DNA of 32,209 nucleotides. Source: a bacterium (GTDB lineage: Bacteria > Ratteibacteria > UBA8468 > B48-G9 > DSTR01). Where the stretch lies: assembly GCA_029551285.1 (NCBI GenBank), contig JAKPFT010000095.1, forward strand, positions 1 through 32,209. The letters are read 5' to 3'. The notes beneath the pieces are model-generated. The model was not told the origin of the DNA. It saw only the letters and a list, made by a program, of their open reading frames with translations, and ran no database searches. The position numbers were made by a program, and so were the translations under genes. Shown here piece after piece: positions 8,758 through 16,166 of this stretch; the first letter of the stretch is position 1, and the number at the start of each line of letters is the position of its first letter.

Positions 8758-9798
8758 TTATTCATGCTGGATGGGCGGGCAAAAACAGTGCATAACCTTT
8801 TTCATTCTTTGAATAGTTCTTTCAGGACAGGCCGAATGAGCCACCGCAGAGATCACGGCAATTCCGCTAACGCCAGTTTCAACTACCTGCTCTATATTGG
8901 TTTCCGTAATGCCACCGATGGCTATCACAGGTATTTTAGACCTTTTTACCAGAGCGGTCAAACGTTTCACTCCCAGCGCAGTTTTCTCCGGCTTTACCGG
9001 CGTTGGAAAGACCGGACCAATCCCGGCGTAATCAGCGCCATTTCTGGCTGCCTGGTGTAACTGGGGCAAAGTCTGGCAGGAAATACCGACTAATTTTTCC
9101 GGAAGAAGCCTCCGCGCCAGGTCAGCCGGCAGGTCTTTCTGGCCGAGATGGACACCAGCTGCGCCAACCGCCAGACAGACATCAGGCCGGTCGTTTATCA
9201 CCAGAAGGGTTTCCCGGGTAAGTCTTTCCCTGAGCCAGCGGCTCATCTCTAAGAAAAAGGGGACATCTTCCCCCTTGTACCTGATCTGGACCATTTCCGG
9301 GCCGGCCCGGGCAACCCGCAGCGCCAGTTGTTTGAAGAGGGCCTGCTCAGTCAAATTGAGCACGACGCAGAGACAGGGGCGCGGCAAACGAGGCCTGGCC
9401 AGAAGCAAAGTGACTTCCCTTTCTATCCGGTAAAGTTGAAAGCGCAGGTTATGCATCTCTCCGGAGAGTTTTCCAGAGAAACTTCTGGCATACTCTTCTA
9501 AGGTGCGCAGGGCTTCTCCGGCACGGCGCAGATTTCTCCGGATGATTTCTGGCGGCGGACAACTTTCACTTCGGAAATCGTCATGCCGGCCGGCGTCCTG
9601 TTCTGACTCCCGGTAACGGCTCAACTGCTCCGGCTGAAAATGGGTTAACAGCACCTTTGAGAGGTCGTGGCGTAACCGCTTTATCTGGTAAGTAAGTTTC
9701 CGGTCGTTGAGGAGAAAGCGGACGCCATCTTCGGCTGTCCGGAGCGCTTCTCTGGCCCGGTTAAAGTCGGCATCAATGATTCTCAAGGCCTGGCTCAT
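8758..9798 (-). CDS. thiE: Thiamine-phosphate synthase with N-terminal ThiD2-type domain
   Basis: 346 residues. The C-terminal half (about 140-346) is a ThiE barrel: VQIRYKGED, LLVINDRPDVCLAVGAAGVHLGQKDLP, YAGIGPVFPTPVKP, IPVIAIGGITETN and GIAVISAV. It joins HMP-PP to thiazole phosphate. The N-terminal ~125 residues (RIIDADFNRAREALRTAEDG, later RRAGEALRTLEEYAR) match the domain called ThiD2 found in long ThiE proteins of several phyla; despite the name it is not the ThiD kinase fold. The start overlaps the rfaE2 stop (ATGA). No other thiamine genes are present. Confidence 0.93.
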   Translation of the reverse strand: MSQALRIIDADFNRAREALRTAEDGVRFLLNDRKLTYQIKRLRHDLSKVLLTHFQPEQLSRYRESEQDAGRHDDFRSESCPPPEIIRRNLRRAGEALRTLEEYARSFSGKLSGEMHNLRFQLYRIEREVTLLLARPRLPRPCLCVVLNLTEQALFKQLALRVARAGPEMVQIRYKGEDVPFFLEMSRWLRERLTRETLLVINDRPDVCLAVGAAGVHLGQKDLPADLARRLLPEKLVGISCQTLPQLHQAARNGADYAGIGPVFPTPVKPEKTALGVKRLTALVKRSKIPVIAIGGITETNIEQVVETGVSGIAVISAVAHSACPERTIQRMKKVMHCFCPPIQHE

Positions 9799-10283
9799 TT
9801 CTTCCCTTTTCTAACCTTTTTCTGGCGGATGCGGGCGGCCAGAATGCTGGTGGAGCTTCCTGGCACCATCGGCACCAGGAGGATGCGGCCACCGTAACTT
9901 CTGACCAGGCTGGCGCCCACCACTTCCCTGTCCCGATATTCCGCGCCTTTAACCAGGACATCAGGTTGAAGGGCCTTAATCAGTTTTATGGGCGTGAGGT
10001 CATGGAAAAGCACCACATAGTCAACAGCTTCCAGGGCGGAGAGAATCTCGGCCCGCTCCTTTTCTGGCAGGAATGGTCTTTCCGGCCCCTTTAATTTTCT
10101 CACGGAAGCGTCGCTGTTAAGCCCGACGACAAGGATATCGCCGGCTTTTTTCGCCTTCTGCAGGCAACGAATGTGGCCCAGGTGAATGAGGTCAAAACAG
10201 CCGTTGGTAAAAACGACCCGCAGGCCCTGGTGCCGCCAGTGTGGCCGGAGACCAAGCAGTTTTTTCAGGGTAACGATTTTCAT
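9795..10283 (-). CDS. rfaE2: D-glycero-beta-D-manno-heptose 1-phosphate adenylyltransferase
   Basis: 162 residues, corresponding to the stand-alone C-terminal domain of HldE. It transfers AMP to heptose 1-phosphate to make ADP-heptose for the LPS inner core. The nucleotidyltransferase signature FTNGCFDLIHLGHIRCL (HxGH) is near residue 27, followed by VGLNSDASVRKLKGPERP, ALEAVDYVVLF, QPDVLVKGAEY and the C-terminal PGSSTSIL. It follows gmhA with a 1-nt stop/start overlap and overlaps thiE by 4 nt. A heptokinase domain and a GmhB phosphatase, needed for the full pathway, are not in this window. Confidence 0.95.
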   Translation of the reverse strand: MKIVTLKKLLGLRPHWRHQGLRVVFTNGCFDLIHLGHIRCLQKAKKAGDILVVGLNSDASVRKLKGPERPFLPEKERAEILSALEAVDYVVLFHDLTPIKLIKALQPDVLVKGAEYRDREVVGASLVRSYGGRILLVPMVPGSSTSILAARIRQKKVRKGKK

Positions 10284-10870
10284 CAGGGATTAAGGGCACT
10301 TTCCACCAGGTCGCAGAGGATGTGAATCAGGAGAATGTGGATTTCCTGAATCCGGGGAGTGTCTGTGGAAGGAACAGACAGACAGATGTCCGAAAGGTTA
10401 GCCAGAGGATTGGGTGTCTGTCCGGTCAGACTGATGATGGTCAGTCCTTTTTCTTTCGCTTTGCGGGCCGCCTGTAAAACGTTGGCAGAACCACCGGAAG
10501 TGGAAATGCAGACCAAAATGTCATCCGGATTTCCTATGGCTTCAACCTGTCTGGCAAAGACATCTTCAAAACTTTCATCGTTGCCGATGCTGGTGAGGAC
10601 TGAAGTGTTGGTCGTTAAGGCGAGGAAAGGCAACGCCGGCCTTTTCTTTCGGAAACGGCCGACCATTTCCCCGGCCCAGTGCTGACAGTCAGCGGCACTG
10701 CCACCATTTCCGCAGAGCAAGACCTTTTGTCCGCGACGCAGATGTTTGGTTAAAAGTTCCGCTACCTGCTGAATGGTCTGCGTTTTCGTTTCCTTGAGAA
10801 AGACCTTCTTAAGATGGAGTGCCTGGCTTAAGGAAGCGGCAATAATTTCAGCCGGGCCTTTGGACTTCAT
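10283..10870 (-). CDS. gmhA: Sedoheptulose-7-phosphate isomerase
   Basis: 195 residues, the normal length. It is the first step of ADP-heptose synthesis (sedoheptulose 7-P to glycero-manno-heptose 7-P). The SIS fold shows GNGGSAADCQHWAGEM, SIGNDESFEDVF, CISTSGGSANVL and the C-terminal IQEIHILLIHILCDLVE helix typical of GmhA. I chose the ATG at 10870, which has GGAGG 5 nt upstream; a longer frame from 10978 would put non-homologous residues in front. Its start lies 23 nt inside the upstream amaP-like gene. Its pairing with rfaE2 confirms the LPS-heptose role. Confidence 0.94.
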   Translation of the reverse strand: MKSKGPAEIIAASLSQALHLKKVFLKETKTQTIQQVAELLTKHLRRGQKVLLCGNGGSAADCQHWAGEMVGRFRKKRPALPFLALTTNTSVLTSIGNDESFEDVFARQVEAIGNPDDILVCISTSGGSANVLQAARKAKEKGLTIISLTGQTPNPLANLSDICLSVPSTDTPRIQEIHILLIHILCDLVESALNP

Positions 10871-11429
10871 CGCTGCCTCCAGAATCTTCAGGAGAAGGCG
10901 GGTTAGGACTTTCTTCTTTGACGATGATGCTGGAAACAAAAACTTCAATGGTGGAAACCTGTTCCACTCCGACAACATCCTGGAGATAGTTCTTGGTCAC
11001 TTCCTGAATATGGGCGCAGGTCTCCGGAATATTGGCCCCGGCCAGAAGCTTGAGATTGATGGTTGTTTCCAGTCCGCGAGAACCTAAGCCGGCTCTGACC
11101 GTGAGACCTTTCACGCCGGGAATCTGGCCTAAAATTCTGGAAGTAATAAATTCTTCAATCGCTTTCAGCGAAACCTTAACCTTGCCGCCAGGATTGTCAA
11201 AAGCGATGGCGCGGTTACGGTGGACCATCTCCAGCCAGTTTACCAGCCAGGTAATGCCCAGGATTAACACAACCATACTTGCCAGACCGAGGCGAAACAG
11301 GTGTTCACTGATGAATTTCTGGAAGGAGTCAACTAAGTTTTCGTTTGCAAAGAGGCACAAAATTCCCAGGGTCAGAACAAGTCCCGAGAGCACATAAATG
11401 GTTCCCACAATCCGGCTCCAGATTCTCAT
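10848..11429 (-). CDS. AmaP-like membrane protein with Asp23/alkaline-shock-type cytoplasmic domain
   Basis: 193 residues from the ATG with GGAGG 6 nt upstream (a longer frame from 11525 has no such support). Two membrane helices (about 6-27 and 44-63) are followed by a soluble domain with GGKVKVSLKAIEEFI, VPGVKGLTVRA, TTINLKLLAG and a VEQVSTIEVFVSSI end, the pattern of AmaP, which anchors Asp23-family proteins to the membrane in Gram-positives. Its role in a diderm is unclear. It heads the gmhA - rfaE2 - thiE - ftsH - folE run behind its own promoter. Confidence 0.75.
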   Translation of the reverse strand: MRIWSRIVGTIYVLSGLVLTLGILCLFANENLVDSFQKFISEHLFRLGLASMVVLILGITWLVNWLEMVHRNRAIAFDNPGGKVKVSLKAIEEFITSRILGQIPGVKGLTVRAGLGSRGLETTINLKLLAGANIPETCAHIQEVTKNYLQDVVGVEQVSTIEVFVSSIIVKEESPNPPSPEDSGGSDEVQRPG

Positions 11430-11504
11430 GGCTGCCTCCTGTGCAGCAGTTGTCCGGTGGCATAAGATGAAAAGATACCGGGCCGCTGACTCAATTGCCG
11501 TTAT

Positions 11505-11534
11505 ATTGTAGCCCGGAATAGACACATGGGTAAA
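11505..11534 (-). promoter_or_regulatory. Promoter of the amaP-like - gmhA - rfaE2 - thiE - ftsH - folE run
   Basis: On the minus strand TTTACC (11534-11529), 18-bp spacer, TACAAT (11510-11505), about 75 nt before the amaP-like start. Four of six and five of six matches to the sigma70 hexamers. Confidence 0.5.
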
Positions 11535-11625
11535 GTTAGGGATTACCCCTCTAAGATTCTGACATAATCTCCGGGGTGCCGACGAAGGAAGATTTCAAGG
11601 CACGCTATCCCATGGCGCAGTTACA

Positions 11626-11760
11626 AGACAAGCAGCCAAAGCGGCAGCGTTCGGTAAGCGGACCGGAAAAGACAATCCAGAACGGCCACTTTACCCGGCG
11701 GTGTCTGATCTCGCTGAAGGACCGATGAGTTCGCTCCCGGCACCGATTGGGTGCTCAGTC
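11626..11760 (-). repeat. Dispersed repeat, copy 1 (between dprA and the amaP-like gene)
   Basis: Read on the minus strand, this stretch aligns with the units at 31780-32209. Exact shared blocks include TCCGGTCCGCTTACCGA (17 nt), TCAGACACCGCCG (13 nt) and CTTGTCTTGTA (11 nt) in the same order, with GACA-GGACT and AATCGG blocks before them and similar spacing. It is more diverged than the two right-end copies are from each other. The approximate limits are set by visible similarity. No coding frame is conserved between copies. It fills most of the roughly 300-bp gene-free interval 11535-11839, in which I see nothing else. Confidence 0.75.
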
Positions 11761-11839
11761 CTGTCGGCGATGCGAGCGTGTGCGCAGAAATCTTCCCGAA
11801 GTCAGACATACCCCTTTACACCGCCGTTATGCTGGAATT

Positions 11840-12940
11840 TTAGTTACCGTTAATTTTTCGGGTGCGCTGATATCTTTTGCCTGGAAGACTGCGGACTCTT
11901 CCCTGAAGTTCCAGTTTCACAAGGAGGGAAGATATGCTGGAGACAGAAGCGGCGGTTGCCACACTCAGTTCGTCAAGAGAGCAGGGTTTGGCCAGCAGGT
12001 GTAAAAGTCTTTTCTCCATTTCTTCGGCGGGCTGGTTCTCAATTGAAGAGTTTTCAGCTATCACAGGCTGCACCTGGAGATTTAGTTCTTCCAGGATATC
12101 CTGAACGCTTTCCACCAGTTTGGCCCCTTCTTTCAGCAGCCGGTGGGCACCTGAAGAAGTGGGTGAACTGACCTGTCCGGGAAGCGCAAATACTTCCCGG
12201 TTCTGTTCCGCCGCCAGGCCGGCCGTGATTAAGGCCCCGCTTCGCTGACCGGCTTCAACGACTAATACACCCCTGGACAACCCGGAGATGATGCGGTTGC
12301 GGCGGGGGAAGTTTTCTGGAAGGGGTATAGTCTCCGGTGGGAATTCGGAGATGACAGCGCCGTGCTGGCTTATTTCCCCGGCCAGTTTCCGATTTTCTGG
12401 CGGATAAAGGCAGTGGTGGCCTGAACCCAGTACGGCGATAGTCCGGCCACGAGCTTTTAAGGCTGCCCGGTGAGCCTGGGTATCAATCCCTCTGGCCAGT
12501 CCGCTGACGATTGTCACCCCGAGTTCGGCTAACTGTCCGGCAAATCTTTCGGCCATCGTGAGACCATATACCGAGGGGTGTCTGGTACCCACGATGGCAA
12601 GGCAAAGGCTGTCAGAAGCAGAAAAAGAGCCCTGGACGTAAAGCAGGGCTGGCGGGTCAGGTATTTGTCTCAGATAGGAAGGATAAGACTTATCCTCCAG
12701 CGTCAACAACTGAAGCCCTGTCCGAATGGATTTTTCTATTGTTTCCTGATAGGGCAGGCTCTTCCAGTTTTTTATCCGGTCAACCGTCGGTGCGGAAAAT
12801 CCAAGCGAGGACAGTTCTTCTAAAGAAGCCGAAAGAACTTCTTCCGGCCCGCCAAGTTGGTCAATGGCTTGCCTGATCTTTAACGGCGAAGCCCCGGTTA
12901 AACTTAATGCCATCCAGTAAGTAAGTTTTTCTGAAGGCAT
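11840..12940 (-). CDS. dprA: DNA-processing protein DprA (Smf)
   Basis: 366 residues. It loads RecA onto incoming single-stranded DNA during natural transformation. An N-terminal SAM-like region precedes the Rossmann domain with IVGTRHPSVYG, VSGLARGIDTQAH, AVLGSGHHCLYPPEN, FPRRNRIISGLSRGVLVVEA, SGALITAGLAAEQNREVFALPG and GAHRLLKEGA, and a C-terminal winged-helix domain (about 300-360) closes the protein. It lies 11 nt after the nlpD-like gene and ends the nth run. Presence of DprA alone does not prove competence. Confidence 0.95.
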   Translation of the reverse strand: MPSEKLTYWMALSLTGASPLKIRQAIDQLGGPEEVLSASLEELSSLGFSAPTVDRIKNWKSLPYQETIEKSIRTGLQLLTLEDKSYPSYLRQIPDPPALLYVQGSFSASDSLCLAIVGTRHPSVYGLTMAERFAGQLAELGVTIVSGLARGIDTQAHRAALKARGRTIAVLGSGHHCLYPPENRKLAGEISQHGAVISEFPPETIPLPENFPRRNRIISGLSRGVLVVEAGQRSGALITAGLAAEQNREVFALPGQVSSPTSSGAHRLLKEGAKLVESVQDILEELNLQVQPVIAENSSIENQPAEEMEKRLLHLLAKPCSLDELSVATAASVSSISSLLVKLELQGRVRSLPGKRYQRTRKINGN

Positions 12941-12951
12941 GGGCGGCAGCG

Positions 12952-13725
12952 CTATCTGCTCTCGGTTTTTTCCGGTAAGACCTGCAGGGGGTCAACTGTT
13001 CCCTGTCCGCGGCGAATTTCAAAGTGCAAATAGCGAAGTTTCTGGGAACCGTCCTTCACCTGACCGATAGTTTCCCCCTGTTTCACCACTCGTCCGGGTG
13101 CCACCTTGATGTTAAAATCGTGTCCGTAGACCGTGTAAGTGCTGTCAGCGTGTTCAATGATCACCGTCTCTCCATATTTGGAAGTCTGTCCGGCAAAGGA
13201 AACCCTGCCTTCCCGGCTGGCCACCACAACTGCTCCCGGTGTAGTTAGAATGTCGATGCCTTTGTTATCAAGCTCGCCATAACGACAGATGACTTTTCCT
13301 TCCACCGGCCAGATAAAGTTTTCCTGTTTCAAGAGCGGCACTTTTTCCGGCGGCGGCTGAGGTGACGGCCTGGGTGGCTTTTCTGCGGGGACGGATGGCG
13401 AGGGAGAGGTCGGTGGCAGCAGGGCGTGCCGGGGTTGTTGCTTGTGGGTGCCGGGGATAAACAGTTTTTGGCCAGCAGAGAGAATTTCTGTTCTCAGACC
13501 GTTGGCCTGCTTGATGCGTTCCACAGCCTGAAGTGTTTCTGAGGTGGAAGTGGTCTCGTAGTAATAAAGGGCTATCCGGAAAAGATTTTCCCCGGGTTTG
13601 ACAGTATGCTGGACACCCGATACCTGCCTGGCGCGTTGCCTGACATTGGAGCTTCCTGTAGAAGTGCACCCGGTCAGTAACAGCAGCAGCGTTAACCCGG
13701 TCACCCGGGGAAACCACCTGGCCAT
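12952..13725 (-). CDS. NlpD-like lipoprotein: LysM plus degenerate LytM (M23) domain
   Basis: 257 residues from the ATG at 13725, which shares one nt with the nth stop (TGATG) and has GGAG 8 nt upstream. A lipobox LLTGC makes C20 the lipidated residue. LysM spans about 39-92, a Pro-rich linker about 100-130, and a LytM domain about 138-250. The zinc/catalytic set is broken: N154 in NKGID replaces the first His, D158 and H202 remain, and Y232 in YLHFE replaces a His of HxH. E. coli NlpD, an activator of cell-wall amidases in division, has the same NKGID and xLHFEIR forms, so an activator rather than a peptidase is the best reading. Confidence 0.85.
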   Translation of the reverse strand: MARWFPRVTGLTLLLLLTGCTSTGSSNVRQRARQVSGVQHTVKPGENLFRIALYYYETTSTSETLQAVERIKQANGLRTEILSAGQKLFIPGTHKQQPRHALLPPTSPSPSVPAEKPPRPSPQPPPEKVPLLKQENFIWPVEGKVICRYGELDNKGIDILTTPGAVVVASREGRVSFAGQTSKYGETVIIEHADSTYTVYGHDFNIKVAPGRVVKQGETIGQVKDGSQKLRYLHFEIRRGQGTVDPLQVLPEKTESR

Positions 13726-14351
13726 CACTTTTTCTCCGGGCAAGGACAAAGTTTTTTCAGCAGGCACTGCTGACAGAGCGGTTTTCGGGCCCGGCAGATC
13801 TTTCTCCCGTGCGACATCAGCAAGAAAGGAAAGGTGGTCCATTTCGCTTTAGGAACCAGACGCATGAGATCTTTTTCCACCTTTACCGGGTCTTCTTCCT
13901 CGGTCAGCCCCAGCCGTCTGGCCAGCCGGCCAACATGCGTGTCAACGACAATGCCTTCCGCTTTCCCGAAGGCCTGAGAAAGGACGACGTTGGCTGTCTT
14001 TCTGGCCACTCCTGGAAGTTTGATTAAATCTGACATGCGAGCCGGTACCTGACCATGGAAGTTTCGGCAGAGCAGTTCAGCAAGACGTCTAATGTTTTTT
14101 GCTTTGGTGCGATAGAAGTTGACCGAGCGAATCTCCCTGATTATTTCCTCCTCGGTAGCCCTGGAAAAATCTTCCGGTCCGGGAAATTTGCGAAAAAGAG
14201 AGGGGGTAATACGGTTAACCTGTTCGTCGGTGGTCTGAGCCGAAAGGATGGTGGCGACAAGTAACTGAAAAGGATTGCTGAAAGACAGAGCCGTCTTAGA
14301 TTCAGGATAAACTTTTTCCAGAAGTCTGATAATACTTTGAACTTTTCCCAT
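13725..14351 (-). CDS. nth: Endonuclease III (DNA glycosylase/AP lyase)
   Basis: 208 residues from the ATG at 14351. A base-excision repair enzyme for oxidised pyrimidines. The helix-hairpin-helix with the catalytic Lys is KLPGVARKTANVVLSQAFG, the catalytic Asp is in VDTHVGRLARRL, and the C-terminal cluster loop CRARKPLCQQCLLKKLC shows the C-x6-C-x2-C-x5-C spacing. A TTG at 14387 would add 12 residues, but it lies on the -35 box of a clear promoter whose predicted start is at the 14351 ATG, so the mRNA is probably leaderless and the shorter protein correct. Confidence 0.94.
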   Translation of the reverse strand: MGKVQSIIRLLEKVYPESKTALSFSNPFQLLVATILSAQTTDEQVNRITPSLFRKFPGPEDFSRATEEEIIREIRSVNFYRTKAKNIRRLAELLCRNFHGQVPARMSDLIKLPGVARKTANVVLSQAFGKAEGIVVDTHVGRLARRLGLTEEEDPVKVEKDLMRLVPKAKWTTFPFLLMSHGRKICRARKPLCQQCLLKKLCPCPEKK

Positions 14352-14357
14352 GATGAT

Positions 14358-14387
14358 TTTATAGCACAAAACAGCCACTGGTTTCAA
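14358..14387 (-). promoter_or_regulatory. Promoter of the nth run, leaderless type
   Basis: On the minus strand TTGAAA (14387-14382), 18-bp spacer ending in TGTGC, TATAAA (14363-14358). Only 6 nt separate the -10 box from the nth ATG, so transcription should begin at or next to the start codon. Confidence 0.7.
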
Positions 14388-14402
14388 ACTGTCCAGCCGT
14401 TT

Positions 14403-14431
14403 TTGACGGAGAAGGGCTTGTGCGCTAAAAT
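14403..14431 (+). promoter_or_regulatory. Promoter of the LolA-like gene
   Basis: TTGACG (14403-14408), 17-bp spacer, TAAAAT (14426-14431). The predicted start near 14438 leaves a 30-nt leader with AAGGAGA before the ATG. It is divergent from the nth promoter, with the -35 boxes 15 bp apart. Confidence 0.7.
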
Positions 14432-14467
14432 CTTCTCACGGTAAAAACAACAGTCAAGGAGATTAAC

Positions 14468-15253
14468 ATGGTAAGAAAAATGGCGCTGGTTGCGGCAGTA
14501 TTAGCCTCGTTAGCGGTATTTTCTCCAGCAGAGGTCGTTCGGGAAGAAGTGGTCCGGAAACTGGTGGAAAAATATCAGGGGGGCGAGTTCAGGGGTGCGG
14601 TGGAAGTGAGTATGATGGTGGCTGGAAATCCGGTGAAAACTCCCTGTCGTTTCTGGGTTAAGGGCTCAAAGGTAAGGGTGGATATGGTGATGAACCAGCC
14701 CGGTCTGGAGGAGCCGATGGAACAGACCATGGTTTTTGACGAGAAAGGGTTGACGATGTTCCAGAAGAAGTTAGGGCTGGTGATGAAACTTGATTTTACA
14801 AAACTGCCTGAGGAACTGAGAAAGCAGGTTAAAAGCGCCAGAGGCCTGACTTCTCCGGAAGAAGCATTGCGCGAGATAGCCACGCTGGGGGACCGGTTGA
14901 AGATAAGCGAAAAGAGCCGGGATGGCCGAAACTATTACCTGATAGAAGTGGACAACATTGAAGAACTTGTTAAACAGTTTCCCTTCACCGGGCAGCAGCC
15001 GGAAAAAAAAGTTACCCGGGTTTCTCTCTGGGTGACCTCTACCGATTATACCCCGGAGCGGCTGGAAGTTTTCGGGAAGGAAGCGCAGCCGGGACTCACG
15101 GTTGATTTTAAGGAACTGGTGAAAGAAAAAATTCCTGAGTCCAGCTTTGACCTGAAGATTCCTTCAGACGCCCAGGTGTTGGACATTACCGAGATGCTTT
15201 TGAAAATGAAGGAAGCGGCAGGAAAGGGCGTCAGCGGAACGCAGACAAAGTAA
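14468..15253 (+). CDS. LolA-like outer-membrane lipoprotein carrier family protein
   Basis: 261 residues. A short signal peptide (cleavage near residue 20, VFSPAE) is followed by a single beta-rich domain. Segments such as EFRGAVEVSMMV, CRFWVKGSKVRVDMVM, QTMVFDEKGLTMFQKKLGLVMKL and KVTRVSLWVTSTDYTPERLEVF follow the LolA/LolB-fold pattern (convex barrel, sheet-wise substitution of a bound lipid). It is presumably periplasmic. Whether it carries lipoproteins or is a relative with another ligand cannot be decided. AAGGAG lies 7 nt before the ATG. It is a single gene behind its own promoter. Confidence 0.7.
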   Translation: MVRKMALVAAVLASLAVFSPAEVVREEVVRKLVEKYQGGEFRGAVEVSMMVAGNPVKTPCRFWVKGSKVRVDMVMNQPGLEEPMEQTMVFDEKGLTMFQKKLGLVMKLDFTKLPEELRKQVKSARGLTSPEEALREIATLGDRLKISEKSRDGRNYYLIEVDNIEELVKQFPFTGQQPEKKVTRVSLWVTSTDYTPERLEVFGKEAQPGLTVDFKELVKEKIPESSFDLKIPSDAQVLDITEMLLKMKEAAGKGVSGTQTK

Positions 15254-15298
15254 TCAGTAAGTGTTAATACCTTCCACCGGTGCCGGAAGGCAGAAGAA

Positions 15299-15371
15299 TA
15301 GGCCGTGGAGGAATCGAACCTCCAACCTTGGCATTAAGAGTGCCCTGCTCTGCCAGTTGAGCTAACGGCCC
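15299..15371 (-). tRNA. tRNA-Lys (anticodon CTT)
   Basis: 73 nt, complete cloverleaf: acceptor GGGCCGT/ACGGCCT (closing G-T pair), D arm GCTC/GAGC, anticodon loop CTCTTAA, T arm GGAGG-TTCGATT-CCTCC, discriminator A; CCA is not encoded. The top of the anticodon stem has a G27-A43 mismatch. The first 43 nt form part of a 45-bp direct repeat with 16601-16645, so this 5' part was supplied by the integrated element. No good promoter lies directly upstream; it may depend on read-through from the element. Confidence 0.95.
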
Positions 15372-15373
15372 GT
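15329..15373. repeat. 45-bp direct repeat, left copy (att site in intact tRNA-Lys)
   Basis: Identical over 45 bp to 16601-16645. It covers tRNA-Lys from 2 nt before its 5' end to nt 43, i.e. through the anticodon stem. Identity stops on both sides, as expected for recombination sites bounding an integrated element. Confidence 0.9.
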
Positions 15374-15762
15374 ATCTTTTATTTTCAATTACCTGGTTGC
15401 TTTCTTCTTTTTTGCCTTTTTTGCTAAGTGTCCAGAAAGTGTCCATCCGGTCAGCAAAAATCTCCATAACCTCCTTTTTATAATCAGCTGTAAAATGGGA
15501 ATACGTCAAGGTCATTTTAAAATCTTTATGTCCAAGTATCTCCTGCAAAGTCTTTAAATTTCCTCCCATCATTACCAGGTAGGAAGCGATTGTATGGCGC
15601 AGGTCGTGGAATCTGAAATCTTTCATGTCAAGCCTTCTAATCATTCTCCTGAATTGATGCGATACCAAACTACTACTCAAATGCAAAGATGGACTTTTCC
15701 CGGATAACACATAAGGGCTTTCGCTTTTTCTAATCTCAAGCAACAGGTAAAAACAACCTTAT

Positions 15763-15939
15763 TCATCGGGATTTTTCTTCCTTCTTCGCTTTTACTCTCT
15801 CTTGTCGTAGTCCGTCGATTTCTCCATCTGCACCGTAATCAACCGGTATATCAGGTCCAATTCTTTCTGTACGGCCTACACCGTGACCTTTAAGAGTGAT
15901 ATAAACAGCATCACCTTTCTTGTCATAAGTAAGTCTCAC
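15763..15939 (-). CDS. Small DUF2283-like protein (58 aa)
   Basis: A GTG-started frame of 58 codons beginning VRLTYDKKGDAVYITL and ending AKKEEKSR. The order beta-strand LTYD..GDAVYITL, then RTERI..DIPVDYGADGEIDGL, follows the DUF2283 pattern (YD.eaDalYI.l ... v.vDyd.dG.ivGiE). It has no strong Shine-Dalgarno and begins 17 nt after the other DUF2283 gene, so it may be translated by reinitiation; the exact start is uncertain. Function unknown; DUF2283 proteins often accompany DUF4258 proteins in mobile DNA. Confidence 0.65.
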   Translation of the reverse strand: MRLTYDKKGDAVYITLKGHGVGRTERIGPDIPVDYGADGEIDGLRQERVKAKKEEKSR

Positions 15940-15956
15940 GCGTATCGTTTTTCTAT

Positions 15957-16166
15957 TCAGGTCAATGCCACTTCCTGTTCCTTCAGAATGCTTGTGGTGA
16001 AACCCAATAGAAATTCTTTAGCGTTTAAAATTTCCAGAAGGACAGGTTCTCCATCTTTTGAAAAGTGAATTATGATTTGTCCTTCTTCCTCGGCATAATC
16101 TATAGATTTATCAGAAAGTTCCACCAGTAAAGCATCTACATCCTTACTATATCTAATCTTTCTCAT
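15957..16166 (-). CDS. DUF2283 family protein (putative antitoxin-like partner)
   Basis: 69 residues: RYSKDVDALLVELSDKSIDY, then IIIHFSKDGEPVLLEILNA, the core DUF2283 pattern. GGAGG lies 7 nt before the ATG, and the start is 14 nt inside the end of the DUF4258 gene, so the two are co-translated. Adjacent DUF4258/DUF2283 pairs are common in bacteria and are suspected, on gene order and size, to be toxin-antitoxin-like; that role is inference. AT-rich relative to the host genes. Confidence 0.82.
   Translation of the reverse strand: MRKIRYSKDVDALLVELSDKSIDYAEEEGQIIIHFSKDGEPVLLEILNAKEFLLGFTTSILKEQEVALT

Larger units (their letters stand above)
15264..15743 (-). pseudogene. Tyrosine recombinase (integrase), C-terminal remnant
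   Basis: The frame keeps only the end of the catalytic domain: HDLRHT (residues 46-51, H and R of HxxR), LGHKDFKMTLTYSH with H72 and the tyrosine nucleophile Y81. The N-terminal DNA-binding domains, the first catalytic Arg and the beta-hairpin Lys are missing, so it cannot act. The in-frame sequence just upstream (LLLEIRKSES) still looks like integrase, and then a TAA and the small DUF2283 gene follow, suggesting an internal deletion near 15.76 kb. The frame runs on into tRNA-Lys; its tail YGPLAQLAEQGTLN is only the translated tRNA, so the original stop has been lost or lay within the tRNA. Confidence 0.85.

Noticed and set aside
15271-15291. Hairpin CCTTCC/GGAAGG between the LolA-like gene and tRNA-Lys as a terminator
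   Set aside because: No T-run on either strand; it may aid processing but cannot be called a terminator.
15264-15371. C-terminal tail YGPLAQLAEQGTLN of the integrase frame as a protein domain
   Set aside because: It is the translation of tRNA-Lys itself, a well-known source of spurious conserved peptides.
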